A DNA stretch of 64,000 nt from Acidobacteriota bacterium (GTDB lineage: Bacteria > Acidobacteriota > Terriglobia > Bryobacterales > Bryobacteraceae). Both the position numbers and the translations under genes were made by a program. Positions within the stretch are counted from its first letter, which is position 1, and every line of letters starts with the position of its first letter. The notes below the pieces were generated by a model that was not told the origin of the DNA, ran no database searches, and saw only the letters and a program-made list of their open reading frames with translations. Below are positions 44,979 through 54,287 of this stretch, in pieces. Where the stretch lies: assembly GCA_029776225.1 (NCBI GenBank), contig JAKOTR010000060.1:124001-188000 (forward strand), written 5' to 3'.

Positions 44979-46202
44979 TTAGAGAGCCCTCCCCATCACT
45001 TTCCGGTGCCGCACCTCTGTCGGGAAACTGGCCAGCCCTGCGGCGCCTCTCGGATCCACCACCCGGAAGCTTAACACGTCGTCCAGCCAGTCCTGGCTCG
45101 TTCCGTCCCAATGCTGGGTAGCCGCGGTCACCGTGTATTCCTGCTGCGCCAGCAGGCAGTCAAACTCGAATTCCACCTCGAGTTCCTCGCCCGCTGCCAC
45201 ATCGCCTAGCTCGCGCTTTTCCAGCCGTGTATTCGTCCCGAAAACATCGATACCCAGCCGGTTGCGGATCATGATACCGATAATCGGATCGCTCGAGCTG
45301 CGCCGGAATCGCGCCGCCACTCTTATCGACACGCGCTCTCCGCTCAGCACAATTCTGCACGGCTCGCCCGCGCTGTTCACAAGCTCCACGCGCGTGATCT
45401 CGCTCGTCCCGTCGCCGTGCCGGAAACTGCTTGCCAGCGCCGCCGCGCCCGCTTCGTTCCCGCTGCGTTTCTCCCGTTCCACCACCAGCCCCACGTAGCG
45501 GTTCACCACGTCGCGCGGGCTGCCCTCCGCCTCCACGCGCCCGTTCAGCATCAGCACCGCGCGGTCCGCCAGCCGCTTCACCAGGCCGAGATCGTGCGAC
45601 ACGAACAGCACGGTCACCTTCCGCTCTTTGAGTTCTTCAAACTTATGAATGCAGCGGTTGGCGAAAATCGCGTCGCCCACGGCCAGCGCCTCGTCCACGA
45701 TAAGAATCTCCGGCTCCACATGGATCGCCGTCGAGAACGCCAGCCGCACATACATGCCGCTCGAGTACTCCTTCACGGGCCGGTCGATAAAATCGCCGAT
45801 ATCGGCAAAGGCAGCGATCCGCGGGAATGCGCGCTCGATCTCACCGCGCGGCAACCCCATCACCTCGCCGCTCAGAAACACGTTCTCGCGCCCGGTGAAC
45901 TCCGGATTGAACCCCGCGCCCAGCTCCAGCAGCGCCGCCACGCGCCCCTGCGTCGCAACCCGCCCTCGCGTCGGCCGCAAAATCCCGCTCACGATTTCAA
46001 GCAGCGTGCTCTTGCCCGAACCGTTCGGCCCCACGATCCCCAGGACCTCCCCGCGCTCCACCCGCAGGCTCACATCCTTCAGCGCCCAGAAATCGGAATG
46101 CGCCCTCCGCGAACCGAACGGCAGCAGCTCGAAAATGCGGTCGGACGGACGCCGGTACTGGTGAAACACCTTCCAGACGTTCTGTACGACGACTGCGGCC
46201 AA
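44979..46202 (-). CDS. Wzt-like ABC ATPase with C-terminal glycan-binding domain
   Basis: The 407-residue protein has an N-terminal ATPase with the polysaccharide-export opening FHQYRRPSDRIFELLPFG and WALKDVSLRVERGEVLGIVGPNGSGKSTLL. VKEYSSGMYVRLAFSTAIHVEPEILIVDEALAVGD is also typical of Wzt/TagH. A C-terminal domain (about residues 260-400; GTSEITRVELVNSAGEPCRIVLSGERVSIRVAARF) matches the Wzt carbohydrate-binding domain. It should drive export of an O-antigen-like glycan. The partner permease (Wzm) is not adjacent and the neighbours are a symporter and a flavodoxin-like gene. So this is either an orphan ATPase or one partnering a distant permease. Confidence 0.87.
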   Translation of the reverse strand: MAAVVVQNVWKVFHQYRRPSDRIFELLPFGSRRAHSDFWALKDVSLRVERGEVLGIVGPNGSGKSTLLEIVSGILRPTRGRVATQGRVAALLELGAGFNPEFTGRENVFLSGEVMGLPRGEIERAFPRIAAFADIGDFIDRPVKEYSSGMYVRLAFSTAIHVEPEILIVDEALAVGDAIFANRCIHKFEELKERKVTVLFVSHDLGLVKRLADRAVLMLNGRVEAEGSPRDVVNRYVGLVVEREKRSGNEAGAAALASSFRHGDGTSEITRVELVNSAGEPCRIVLSGERVSIRVAARFRRSSSDPIIGIMIRNRLGIDVFGTNTRLEKRELGDVAAGEELEVEFEFDCLLAQQEYTVTAATQHWDGTSQDWLDDVLSFRVVDPRGAAGLASFPTEVRHRKVMGRAL

Positions 46203-46215
46203 TGCGTTCTCCTGC

Positions 46216-46800
46216 CTAACGCGGAACCCCTGAGCGGATCTGTTTCGTCAGCCGCGCGAAGCGCTCCCCAAAGCGCCGCGCCTCTTCCCGTTCCTTCTCG
46301 CTGATCCCTTTGTCTTCTCCCGCCGTCGTCGCCTGCGCGCCCGTCGTTCCGTAGCCCTCTTCATCCACCCCGCCGATCACGATGAAGCGCATCGCCAGAA
46401 ACGCCGCCACCGCCGAAAGCCGCGTCAGATCCTTCCCTGACGCTATTGCGCCGCCGGTGCAGAACACTCCGGCCGTCCGCCCCTCGCCCAGCTCTTTGCC
46501 GGCTTTCGAAAGCGCCTCTCCCACACGCTCCACAAAACGCCGCGCTTCGGCGGACATATCCTGCCAATACACGGGCGTGCCCAGCACAATTCCATCGGCT
46601 CTCAAAATGTCCTCCGCGCTCGCGTCGGACGTCTTGCGCACCATCACTTCAACGCCCGCCACGCGTGCCATGCCCTCCCGGACAGACTTCGCCAGCGTTT
46701 CGGTATTACCTGTTTCGGAGTGATATGCGATCAGTATGCGCACCGGCGCCGCCGCCAAAATCCACGGCGCGAGTGCGAACAGGAGGATCAGTCTCTTCAC
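46216..46800 (-). CDS. Exported flavodoxin-like (WrbA-type) protein
   Basis: The 194-residue protein has a signal peptide (MKRLILLFALAPWILAAAP). A flavodoxin fold follows: ILIAYHSETGNTETLAKSV is the FMN-phosphate loop near residue 23, GIVLGTPVYWQDMSAE is next, and GVFCTGGAIASGKD sits at the flavin edge. WrbA-type proteins reduce quinones with NAD(P)H, but most are cytoplasmic, so an exported form is unusual. The gene is the first cellular gene downstream of the phage-like cassette, 59 bp from it and on the same strand. It may therefore be read through from the cassette. Confidence 0.82.
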   Translation of the reverse strand: MKRLILLFALAPWILAAAPVRILIAYHSETGNTETLAKSVREGMARVAGVEVMVRKTSDASAEDILRADGIVLGTPVYWQDMSAEARRFVERVGEALSKAGKELGEGRTAGVFCTGGAIASGKDLTRLSAVAAFLAMRFIVIGGVDEEGYGTTGAQATTAGEDKGISEKEREEARRFGERFARLTKQIRSGVPR

Positions 46801-46859
46801 ACACTTGCCCTCCCATAAACTCTACAGGCTGGAAGCGTTACAGGACAACTACAGGAAGG

Positions 46860-49565
46860 TTAACCTTGGAAGGAACTTCTGCGGCTGCTCCGCGGCAGGG
46901 GAAGCGGGTATCCGATGAGGCAGAACTGATCCAGCGCGAACAAAATCACCGACTCCACATTCTCGGCCTTCGCCAGGCGCACCTCTTTCATCCACGGCGA
47001 CGTCGGGTCGCTGATGCCGATCAAGTGAGCGCTCTTCTCCCGCGGAAAATTTCTAACCAGCGGAGCCCGGATCGACATGAGGCACTTATCCAAGTTCCGG
47101 CCGTAAGTGAATCCGAAGCTCTCGGTCTTCAAACAGTCGAGCTTTTCCGGTGTCCAGTCGGCCGCGGGATAGTTGACCGCGGTGTTGAGCTCCGTCTCGT
47201 TGACATCCAGCGGGTACAGCACCTCGAAACGGCAGTCCGGAAACGATTCCCGCACGTACGCCATCACCTCGTTGGTGAAATTTCCGATGAGCGTGGAAAG
47301 AAACTCGGCCTCGCGCGGAAACTCCTCCACCGGCGCCGTGTGCTCGGTGATGATCCCCATTTCCGTCCCATACGCCGAGAAGAACGCGGCCTTGGTGTAC
47401 TCGTCGTAGAACGGCATTCCCGACCGGTGGTCGCGGAAGTACCACCACTGGCACTCGCCGAACTGCAAGTAGGGCTGCATTCCAGCGTCGTGCATGATCT
47501 GCGCCAGGTCCCGGAACGCCTCGCGCCAGAATGCGATGCTCGCCGGCGAAAAATTCGTTTGCAGCGCCGGCGTATTCACCCACACGGGGTCGCCCGCCGG
47601 TCCGCGCTGTGCGATCCCCGTCTCCGGCGAGTCGTCCCCGTGCTGCAACTCCATGCTGAGCGCCGCCACCGCGTCGATGCCGCGCGCCTTGAGCGCCGCA
47701 AAAAAGCTCCGCGTCCAGTCGCGTGCGGCGCGGTTCAACCTCGGCGTCGCGTGAAGATCGGTGCGCCACGTCCCGTCCACTCCCCCGGCCAGTGTGGCGC
47801 CGCTCACCTGAACCGTGAACCCTGACGAGGTCGTACTCGCCGATATCGTCACGTTGTTTCCGTCCGTGCCCATCGATCGCGAGTACACCCGCAGCACGTT
47901 TCCCTCCGCCTCCGCCCGGACGGCCATGAACCCGCGGTTGAGCTTCTGCTCCAGGGCCTTCGCAACGGTCTCCGCGGTGTCGCCGATGTAGTGCAGGTGG
48001 CTCACGGTCACCGTGCTGCCCGGATCCCCCACCCGCCCGATGCTGACTTCCGTCCTTTCTCCCGGCCCGAACACCGGCGCGCCCTCGAAGAGGACCGTGG
48101 CCGACGCATACTCGTGCCCGGCGCGAACCAGTTCGTAAAACCACATCGCCCCCACGTAGTGGTTCTGCCGCCCCCGAAATCCCAGCGCATCAATCAACCA
48201 CGCCGTGCGTTCCGGCGCCAGGCAAAGCGAATGGTCCGTGTCCCAGTCCGTGGCCAGCGTTACCTTGTCGTCGGCCTCTATAACCCTCAACTCGGCCGTT
48301 GGAATCGCGATCTCCAAGAAATCGAAGTAGAACGCGCCGCCCGCCGGCCCCTCGAACTCGACCTCCACCGTGTGTATGCCCGGCTCAAGCGTCCCCAGCG
48401 GAGCCCGCACCAGCACGTCTTCGCCGGGAATCAGCAGGTCCATCGCAACCGGTGCGCCGCCATCCACGGAAACGCGGATCCGCCCGCCGTTGTACGCCCG
48501 CCGCGTTCCCAGATAAAGCGAATGCTCCGCCTGTGCCCGGTACGTGCAGCTCAGCCCAGCGCCCGCCGACTCCGTCCATCGGATCGTGCCGCCCGAAAAA
48601 TTGCCCTGCCCCCTGTTCCACTCACCCGTATAACTCACCTCGGGAGCATCGTCCTCGATCCGCCGGCTGCCCGGACCCGCAACAACGTATGTCCTGTTAC
48701 TCCCGGTTACTGTCCAGTTACTAACTTCTACCGAAAACTCAGTTCGCTCAAACGCGCCGTGCTGCAAATCCGCCGCCCACGTCCACCGCATTTTGCGGAC
48801 GTTCGTCGTCGGAATCGCGCGCCCCTCGATGTCGGTCAGGTTTCCGAAATTTAAATGCACGCGCCATTTTGACGGCGACACCCCGCCGCTGAACCGCGCG
48901 TGCCACGGCGTCCAGCGTTCCGTCCGTGCTCCGGATACGAATCCGTACAACCCAACCCGGTTCCAGTTGGCCCCCGCCTCCGTCGCTGTCAGAATCAGCC
49001 GCGCACCCGAAGCCGCCGCCCGGACGGTGCTCGAGCCCGCATTGATCGCATCCGCCAAGCCCGCCACCGCTGTCTCCAGCGTGTCCCAGCCAGCCACCCA
49101 GAAGTTGTACTGCTCCTCGCCCCACGCCACCCCGATGTAATCGCCGCCGGTCGGCGTCCCTTCCAGTTCGAGCTCCGCCGTCGCCGCCACGTAATCGCCT
49201 TCCACCGGAGTCGCATGATCCCGCAGCCGCACGAGGCGCGGCATCGTCTCCCCTTCAATCCAGATGCGCAGATACGGCCACTCCACTGTCGGATACAAGT
49301 CCGAGTCCATCGGCACACAGTTCGTGCGCACTTCGTCGTAGGTGAGTTCAAGCCCGCTGAGGTCTCCATCCGGAAGGTTGCGGAAGACGGGATGTTCAAA
49401 CACATTGTCGCGGTTCCATTCCAGCACCGCCCAGTCGAACTGCTGGCGCCAGCAGCCGGAAATCGTGAACCCCGTCGCGCTCGCGCTGCTTAACGCCGCA
49501 ATCGCCGAGGGTCGCTCGAAATAGCATTGCAGATCCTGATCGGGCCGTAGTTTCTCAAGAACCAT
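46860..49565 (-). CDS. Large tail protein with repeated modules and TIM-barrel-like C-terminus
   Basis: The ATG at 49565 has GAGG upstream and is preferred to GTG 49571; length is about 901 residues. Two copies of a module with a long helix and a 'G(N)NVTISA'-type end lie at about 138-215 and 515-597. The first has LETAVAGLADAINAGSSTVRAAASGA; the second has AETVAKALEQKLNRGFMAVRAEAEGN. The C-terminal 300 residues (RSFFAALKARGIDAVAALSMELQ, AFRDLAQIMHDAGMQPYLQFGECQWW, FTNEVMAYVRESFPDCRFEVLYPLD) look like a glycoside-hydrolase-type TIM barrel, as in some tail proteins. It is probably a tail-tip, fibre or sheath-like component that contacts host glycans. Assignment is tentative. Confidence 0.6.
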   Translation of the reverse strand: MVLEKLRPDQDLQCYFERPSAIAALSSASATGFTISGCWRQQFDWAVLEWNRDNVFEHPVFRNLPDGDLSGLELTYDEVRTNCVPMDSDLYPTVEWPYLRIWIEGETMPRLVRLRDHATPVEGDYVAATAELELEGTPTGGDYIGVAWGEEQYNFWVAGWDTLETAVAGLADAINAGSSTVRAAASGARLILTATEAGANWNRVGLYGFVSGARTERWTPWHARFSGGVSPSKWRVHLNFGNLTDIEGRAIPTTNVRKMRWTWAADLQHGAFERTEFSVEVSNWTVTGSNRTYVVAGPGSRRIEDDAPEVSYTGEWNRGQGNFSGGTIRWTESAGAGLSCTYRAQAEHSLYLGTRRAYNGGRIRVSVDGGAPVAMDLLIPGEDVLVRAPLGTLEPGIHTVEVEFEGPAGGAFYFDFLEIAIPTAELRVIEADDKVTLATDWDTDHSLCLAPERTAWLIDALGFRGRQNHYVGAMWFYELVRAGHEYASATVLFEGAPVFGPGERTEVSIGRVGDPGSTVTVSHLHYIGDTAETVAKALEQKLNRGFMAVRAEAEGNVLRVYSRSMGTDGNNVTISASTTSSGFTVQVSGATLAGGVDGTWRTDLHATPRLNRAARDWTRSFFAALKARGIDAVAALSMELQHGDDSPETGIAQRGPAGDPVWVNTPALQTNFSPASIAFWREAFRDLAQIMHDAGMQPYLQFGECQWWYFRDHRSGMPFYDEYTKAAFFSAYGTEMGIITEHTAPVEEFPREAEFLSTLIGNFTNEVMAYVRESFPDCRFEVLYPLDVNETELNTAVNYPAADWTPEKLDCLKTESFGFTYGRNLDKCLMSIRAPLVRNFPREKSAHLIGISDPTSPWMKEVRLAKAENVESVILFALDQFCLIGYPLPLPRSSRRSSFQG

Positions 49566-49574
49566 GCGCACGCC

Positions 49575-52500
49575 TCACAGGCGAATCGTGACTGTCAAAT
49601 CCCGCCCCGGCGTCGACCCCGGACTCTGCCCTACCGAAAGTATGTTCAACGTGATCTCGTCTCCCGCTGCCAGCGGCGCTACCCCAAAGCAGTTGACGAT
49701 GTTGGAGTACTTCGATCCCGGCTCAATCACCAGCAGGCAATAGCGGCGTCCCCCGACAACAACCTCCATCTCAACCGGCTCCCCCGTCGGCGGTTCGTTC
49801 ACCATCGCGGACACGTTCCGCACTGCGTGTGTCTCTTGCACGATAATCGGCGGCGCCGCTTTCGTCTGGATTGCCAGGTGGCCCTCTACCTGAATCGTGT
49901 ACTGCCCTCCGGACAGCGTCCGGAGTCCCGCGTCAACCGTCCCCGTGTAGCACTCCGTAGTCGTCTTGCTGTTCCCCTTGCTGTTCGTGACGTACATGTC
50001 CGCGCTCGCAACGCGCGCGTCGGCGAGCGCAATCGGGTAGCTGAAATTCCCGCAAGCCGGGCTGCCGAAAAAGTCCCGCGGAAACGGCACGATAAAGGTC
50101 TTCTTGCTGAGGTGATACACCGCCGTCCCCTCTGCATGCGCGTCGGCATCGCAGCCCACTCCGCGCGTCACGCGGTACCGCAAACCTCCGTCCAACACTT
50201 CCTCGACGCGCATCACCTCCCGGTCGATCTGCACAAGCTCGACGCCGCTTCCGCCGTGTGCAGCCGTTAGTTCGATCACCGTGTCTTGCGTTCCCACGGC
50301 GGTCTTGAGCGCCGTCGCCGCCGGGCTGCGCAGCTCATCCCAGTAATTCAATGTCAGTGTCGCCGACGAGATGGTTCGCGTGTTGGCCAAGTCCGTGAAC
50401 GAGACTCCGGTCAACTCGAGAATCCCTTTGCCACGCAGCCAGACGCCGAATAGCGGCTCGCCCGGCACGTCCGTGTCGATCGCCGCGCCGCCCCCCATCA
50501 GCCGCCAGCGCGTCAACGGCGACAGTTCATAGCTGCACTCCCGCCCCAGCGCGTTCGCTGCCCTGCCCGAGACGTGTACCGTCATGCCGGCGCGGTTCGG
50601 AATCTCAAATTCCACCGGGCTGCTGCTTCCTGCGGCCCCAAACCGCCACCCCGATTCCGCAATCACGAATTCGCTTGTCTCATCCGGCGTCACAACCCAA
50701 TTGGAAGCGACCGTCAGCACGCTCGCCGTGTTCGAACTGATCACTCTCTCCTGCCCGGCTCCTCTGCCCCGCGTTATCCTCACGATCATCCCGCGGTGCT
50801 GGTTCTCGAGCATATTCAGCACCGAGCTGCCGATCGTGTTCTCGGAGTAAGTGGTCGCTGCACACTCCGGCTGAAGCTCGAACCGCCAGTAGAACTTCGC
50901 ATGGTCGAAATTCTCGTCCGGAGGCAAGACCAGTTCCGCCTCCAGCCCGCTGTCCACAAAGCTCGAGGCAATCGCCTGATTCGAGGCGATCCGCAGCAAC
51001 TGCTCCGGATTCGTTCCGCGGTAAACATGGAACGCCACGGCGCTCTCGCTGAAGCTCATTTCTTTGAGCCTGACGGCATTCGTATTCGTCCCCGGCGGAA
51101 TCGTCGCCCGCACAATGAATGACGTCTTGCCCTCGCCCCCGAACGCATCCACCGCTGTCACGGCGTAGTACAGCGTCTGATCCCCGGCGAGCGTCCCCCC
51201 ATGCGGGTCGACTTCCGCAGCCAGGCTCAGCACCGGAATGCCGGCCCCCGAAAGCGTCGGCTTTGGCGGCGCCGCAAATCCGACGGACAACGTTACGTTC
51301 GCCGTCGCTTCCGGCGATCCCGCGCTCTTCTCGACAATCTCGAACTGCGGCGTCCCGTCCGCGTCCTTGATTTTTCCCGCCAGAGGCCGCGGCATGCCCG
51401 TCCCAAATCCTGCCTGCCGGCCCGCCCGCGAGTTCTCCAGGCTGCCGTCGTCCGTGTACCACTCATCCCGGTGAATCTGAGCGGTGATTTTGACCGTACC
51501 GTAATTGGCCCCGGGAGCGATCCTTAACACCCGGAACGGCTGCCTGTTCAGCCCCTCTTTCAAGTAAGTCACTGTGATCAGATCCCCTGGACGCAGCGCG
51601 ACCCCTTTTACGCTTGTCTCCAGATCGATGTAACAATTCCCGCGGGTGGACTTATTCAAGAAGTAACTTGCAATCCGAGCCGCCTGGTTGAAATTGGCGA
51701 TCCCAAGCGCCGGCAGCGTCAGGCTGACTTCCTGCCCCACCCTCACCAGGTCGTCCGCGTCCGTCAGCGACAGACTGTCCTGCTGGTACTCGTTGAACGC
51801 ATCCTGGAACTCCACGCTCACGCGGTTCGGCGTCTCCGCCGTCCCCTTCGACCACATCCGCAGCGACGGCTCCCCGTTCTCCTTCCGCAGAATTCCGGAA
51901 AAACCGTTCGTACCGTCTCCGAATTCGTAGCTCGGCCAGCCGCCGTTGAGCGGCTCTCTGCTGTTGCTCCCGTACGGCTTCATCGGTTGCTGCGCCGCAA
52001 TCGTGTCTTCGACTCTCAGCTCCAGCCGCCCGTTGATCCCGTATGTCAGAAGCAGCCGGGCGCTGTTGCGTATCCCGCGGATCAAGTCCCCGGCGCTCCT
52101 CCGCCTCCGCACGACCAGGTTGCACTGGAACCGCGGTATCTGCACCGGGTTGCCGTGCAGATCCCGCGCGGGAATCAACTCGCCGCAGACCTGCGCCGCG
52201 CGCCCGAAACTCGGCAGATCGATCTCCTCCAGCGTCCACCCGGAACGCCTCAGCACGTCCAGCAGCACCCATGCCGGGTTATTTGTAAAACCCTCGCCGA
52301 GGTAACTCCCGTCCGGCCCGTACTGGTCCAGGCGCAGCCCCTCGACCAGCACTTCCACCTGCGGCAACGTACGCCCGGTGCTCACCTTGTTAGGAACCAC
52401 AACTGAGAGCGCCGCCATGCTGCCGTACGGATCGCCCAGCGGATTGCCGGCCGCATCCACGAAGTCCAGGTTGAATCCTCCCGTCCTGCCTCCCATGGTG

Positions 52501-53498
52501 ATCACGTGGAACCAACCCGTCGCGGTCATGTCCACGCCCGCGCGTCCCTCCGGGATTTCCATCCCGTTCACAACCACCTTCAGGACGGACTGCATTTCGC
52601 CCATCCCCAGCAGCACTTCCATGCGCGTCAGGTTGCCGTCGTTCTTCGCGAACACCACCGGAGGCTTGTACCACGCCGTTCCATACACTAGCGGAACATA
52701 GTCGTTGTAGCGCGCCTCGTTACTAAGTGGCTCGGATAGGTGCCAGCCCTTTTCCCCGTAGCTTCTCACCACTGTGCTCGACGGCACGAACTCTATCCCG
52801 CCGTAACGCGCCGTCGGCCGCCCGCTGCTATCTTTGGAAAACATTCCCCGAGCGCGGCACGCCGCAGCCGTGTGATCGCACCACGTGAATGGCGCACCAT
52901 CGTTGAGATTGCCGGCCCCCTCCGCCTGGTCCGCCGAGTAGCCGCAGCGGTACAGCGGCGAGTACTTTCCGCGCTCTCCTCCCCGCACCGCTTCGGCCCG
53001 CTGCGCGGCATTTTCCGGAAACCGCCACGGGCATCGCTTCTCGATGCGAACATCCGGCAGAAACACGCGCTGCAAGCCGAGCCGGTTGTTCACCGTCAGC
53101 CGCATCCTCGACTCGGTGATCTCTTCCGGCGCCTCCACAATCCCACGCAGCAGAACCGCGCTCTCGGACACCGCCGCCCCCTGCTTCAGGTCGAAGAACA
53201 CGAACCGCACCGTAATCTTGCTGCCCTTCCATCCGGTGCTCCGCTCTATTTGGGAACAGTGCGAGTCCGCGTTCGCCAGCTCCAGCGACATCCGCGCCAG
53301 CGCGTCCACCCCTTCTCCGGACCCCGTTCGGAACTCGAACAGGCTGTGCCGCAGCACCCGCGCTTCGTACTGGTGCCCCTCGTAGCTGACCCGGTGCGTG
53401 CTCCACCGCTCCACCGCCCCCGAGGGCAGCTCGCAGTCGAACAGCAGCAACGGCGTTTCCGTCACGCTCCGCTCTTTGATCTCGCTGATAGTCGCCAT
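49575..53498 (-). CDS. Tail-tip protein with phage_BR0599-like N-terminal region
   Basis: The ATG at 53498 overlaps the previous gene's stop (TGATG); 1307 residues. The N-terminal ~250 residues show CPWRFPENAAQRAEA, YSPLYRCGYSADQAEGAGN and WCDHTAAACRARGMF...ARYGGIEFVP, a cysteine pattern like the minor-tail phage_BR0599/DUF2163 group. The middle (about 290-730) resembles baseplate/tail-hub proteins (FQDAFNEYQQDSLSLTDADDL, TSVKGVALRPGDLITVTYLKEGLNRQPFRVLRI). The last third is beta-rich with fibronectin-like and carbohydrate-binding-like sheets (DPHGGTLAGDQTLYYAVTAVDAFGGEGK). It is likely the central tail hub and tip spike, analogous to the giant last genes of gene transfer agents. Confidence 0.7.
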   Translation of the reverse strand: MATISEIKERSVTETPLLLFDCELPSGAVERWSTHRVSYEGHQYEARVLRHSLFEFRTGSGEGVDALARMSLELANADSHCSQIERSTGWKGSKITVRFVFFDLKQGAAVSESAVLLRGIVEAPEEITESRMRLTVNNRLGLQRVFLPDVRIEKRCPWRFPENAAQRAEAVRGGERGKYSPLYRCGYSADQAEGAGNLNDGAPFTWCDHTAAACRARGMFSKDSSGRPTARYGGIEFVPSSTVVRSYGEKGWHLSEPLSNEARYNDYVPLVYGTAWYKPPVVFAKNDGNLTRMEVLLGMGEMQSVLKVVVNGMEIPEGRAGVDMTATGWFHVITMGGRTGGFNLDFVDAAGNPLGDPYGSMAALSVVVPNKVSTGRTLPQVEVLVEGLRLDQYGPDGSYLGEGFTNNPAWVLLDVLRRSGWTLEEIDLPSFGRAAQVCGELIPARDLHGNPVQIPRFQCNLVVRRRRSAGDLIRGIRNSARLLLTYGINGRLELRVEDTIAAQQPMKPYGSNSREPLNGGWPSYEFGDGTNGFSGILRKENGEPSLRMWSKGTAETPNRVSVEFQDAFNEYQQDSLSLTDADDLVRVGQEVSLTLPALGIANFNQAARIASYFLNKSTRGNCYIDLETSVKGVALRPGDLITVTYLKEGLNRQPFRVLRIAPGANYGTVKITAQIHRDEWYTDDGSLENSRAGRQAGFGTGMPRPLAGKIKDADGTPQFEIVEKSAGSPEATANVTLSVGFAAPPKPTLSGAGIPVLSLAAEVDPHGGTLAGDQTLYYAVTAVDAFGGEGKTSFIVRATIPPGTNTNAVRLKEMSFSESAVAFHVYRGTNPEQLLRIASNQAIASSFVDSGLEAELVLPPDENFDHAKFYWRFELQPECAATTYSENTIGSSVLNMLENQHRGMIVRITRGRGAGQERVISSNTASVLTVASNWVVTPDETSEFVIAESGWRFGAAGSSSPVEFEIPNRAGMTVHVSGRAANALGRECSYELSPLTRWRLMGGGAAIDTDVPGEPLFGVWLRGKGILELTGVSFTDLANTRTISSATLTLNYWDELRSPAATALKTAVGTQDTVIELTAAHGGSGVELVQIDREVMRVEEVLDGGLRYRVTRGVGCDADAHAEGTAVYHLSKKTFIVPFPRDFFGSPACGNFSYPIALADARVASADMYVTNSKGNSKTTTECYTGTVDAGLRTLSGGQYTIQVEGHLAIQTKAAPPIIVQETHAVRNVSAMVNEPPTGEPVEMEVVVGGRRYCLLVIEPGSKYSNIVNCFGVAPLAAGDEITLNILSVGQSPGSTPGRDLTVTIRL

Positions 53499-54286
53499 CA
53501 CTGCCTCGCCCGAATCCGAACCGTACACGAGTTGTCGTTTAAGCCGTGCGCGGTCCGCACAAGCTCATCTTGGGCAAACCAGGCGCGATAAACTCCGCTG
53601 CGGCTGGTCGTCTTTTTGTATTTCGATGCCCCGACCTGTGGCTCGACCTGGAACCCGAACAACTCCACCGTGCGCCCCGGAGCGATCCAGGCGCCAAACT
53701 CCACCGTCTCGTCCGCCGCATAGAGGTTCGTGCTCAGTTCCACCCGCCGCCAGGTGGGCCCGATGGCCGCCTCCTTTTCCGCCGCCGCACTCGGCGTGCT
53801 CACGAACAATCTCACCGCGCCCGGCTCCGCGCTCCTTGCGTAAACGCTCAGGCAGTACCCGTACCATCCCGGAGCCGCCAGGACCTGTGACACCTTGCCC
53901 TCACCCACCCCGGCGTTCATCACCGCGCATGCACCCAGTCCGCCCAGCGGATCCTCGTACCCTTTCGCAATACTTACCCCCTGCGACTTCTGCCACACCG
54001 CCGCACTCAAGTCTTCACTCCAACTTAGTAAGTTGCCGAACGGATCCAAGAACGTGAACGTGCCCAGCCTGCCTTCCACAACTTCAAACAAGTTCTCGAT
54101 CGCTTCCCATTCGGAGTCCGCAAGTCCCTTCAGCTCTAAGACCCACTCCACCTCGCCCGCGGCGGCGTCTCCGAGCTTTACCGTCCTCCCGTCTTCGGTC
54201 TCGTTCACAACGGTCCGCCGCCTTATCACCTTCCCGCCAGGAAACTGGCCCACCGCGCCGGTCAGTAACTGAGGAAAGCAAAGCAT
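53498..54286 (-). CDS. Distal tail-like protein with C-terminal beta domain
   Basis: The 262-residue protein begins CFPQLLTGAVGQFPGGK and contains VEGRLGTFTFLDPFGNLLSW at about 85-105. The same pattern opens and closes the neighbouring 118-residue protein (54288-54644), so the two are paralogues. An extra domain of about 150 residues follows (YGYCLSVYARSAEPGAVRLFVSTP, WRRVELSTNLYAADETVEFGAWIAPG), a jelly-roll carbohydrate-binding-like fold. It is likely a distal tail or tail-tip adaptor with a surface-binding domain. It starts one base after the 118-residue gene's stop and overlaps the next gene by one base. Confidence 0.6.
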   Translation of the reverse strand: MLCFPQLLTGAVGQFPGGKVIRRRTVVNETEDGRTVKLGDAAAGEVEWVLELKGLADSEWEAIENLFEVVEGRLGTFTFLDPFGNLLSWSEDLSAAVWQKSQGVSIAKGYEDPLGGLGACAVMNAGVGEGKVSQVLAAPGWYGYCLSVYARSAEPGAVRLFVSTPSAAAEKEAAIGPTWRRVELSTNLYAADETVEFGAWIAPGRTVELFGFQVEPQVGASKYKKTTSRSGVYRAWFAQDELVRTAHGLNDNSCTVRIRARQ

Positions 54287-54287
54287 C

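Noticed and set aside
46823-46855. Three TACAGG repeats plus a 12-bp palindrome after the cassette as an att site
   Set aside because: No matching copy at the other end of the cassette and no tRNA or integrase nearby; the repeats are too short.
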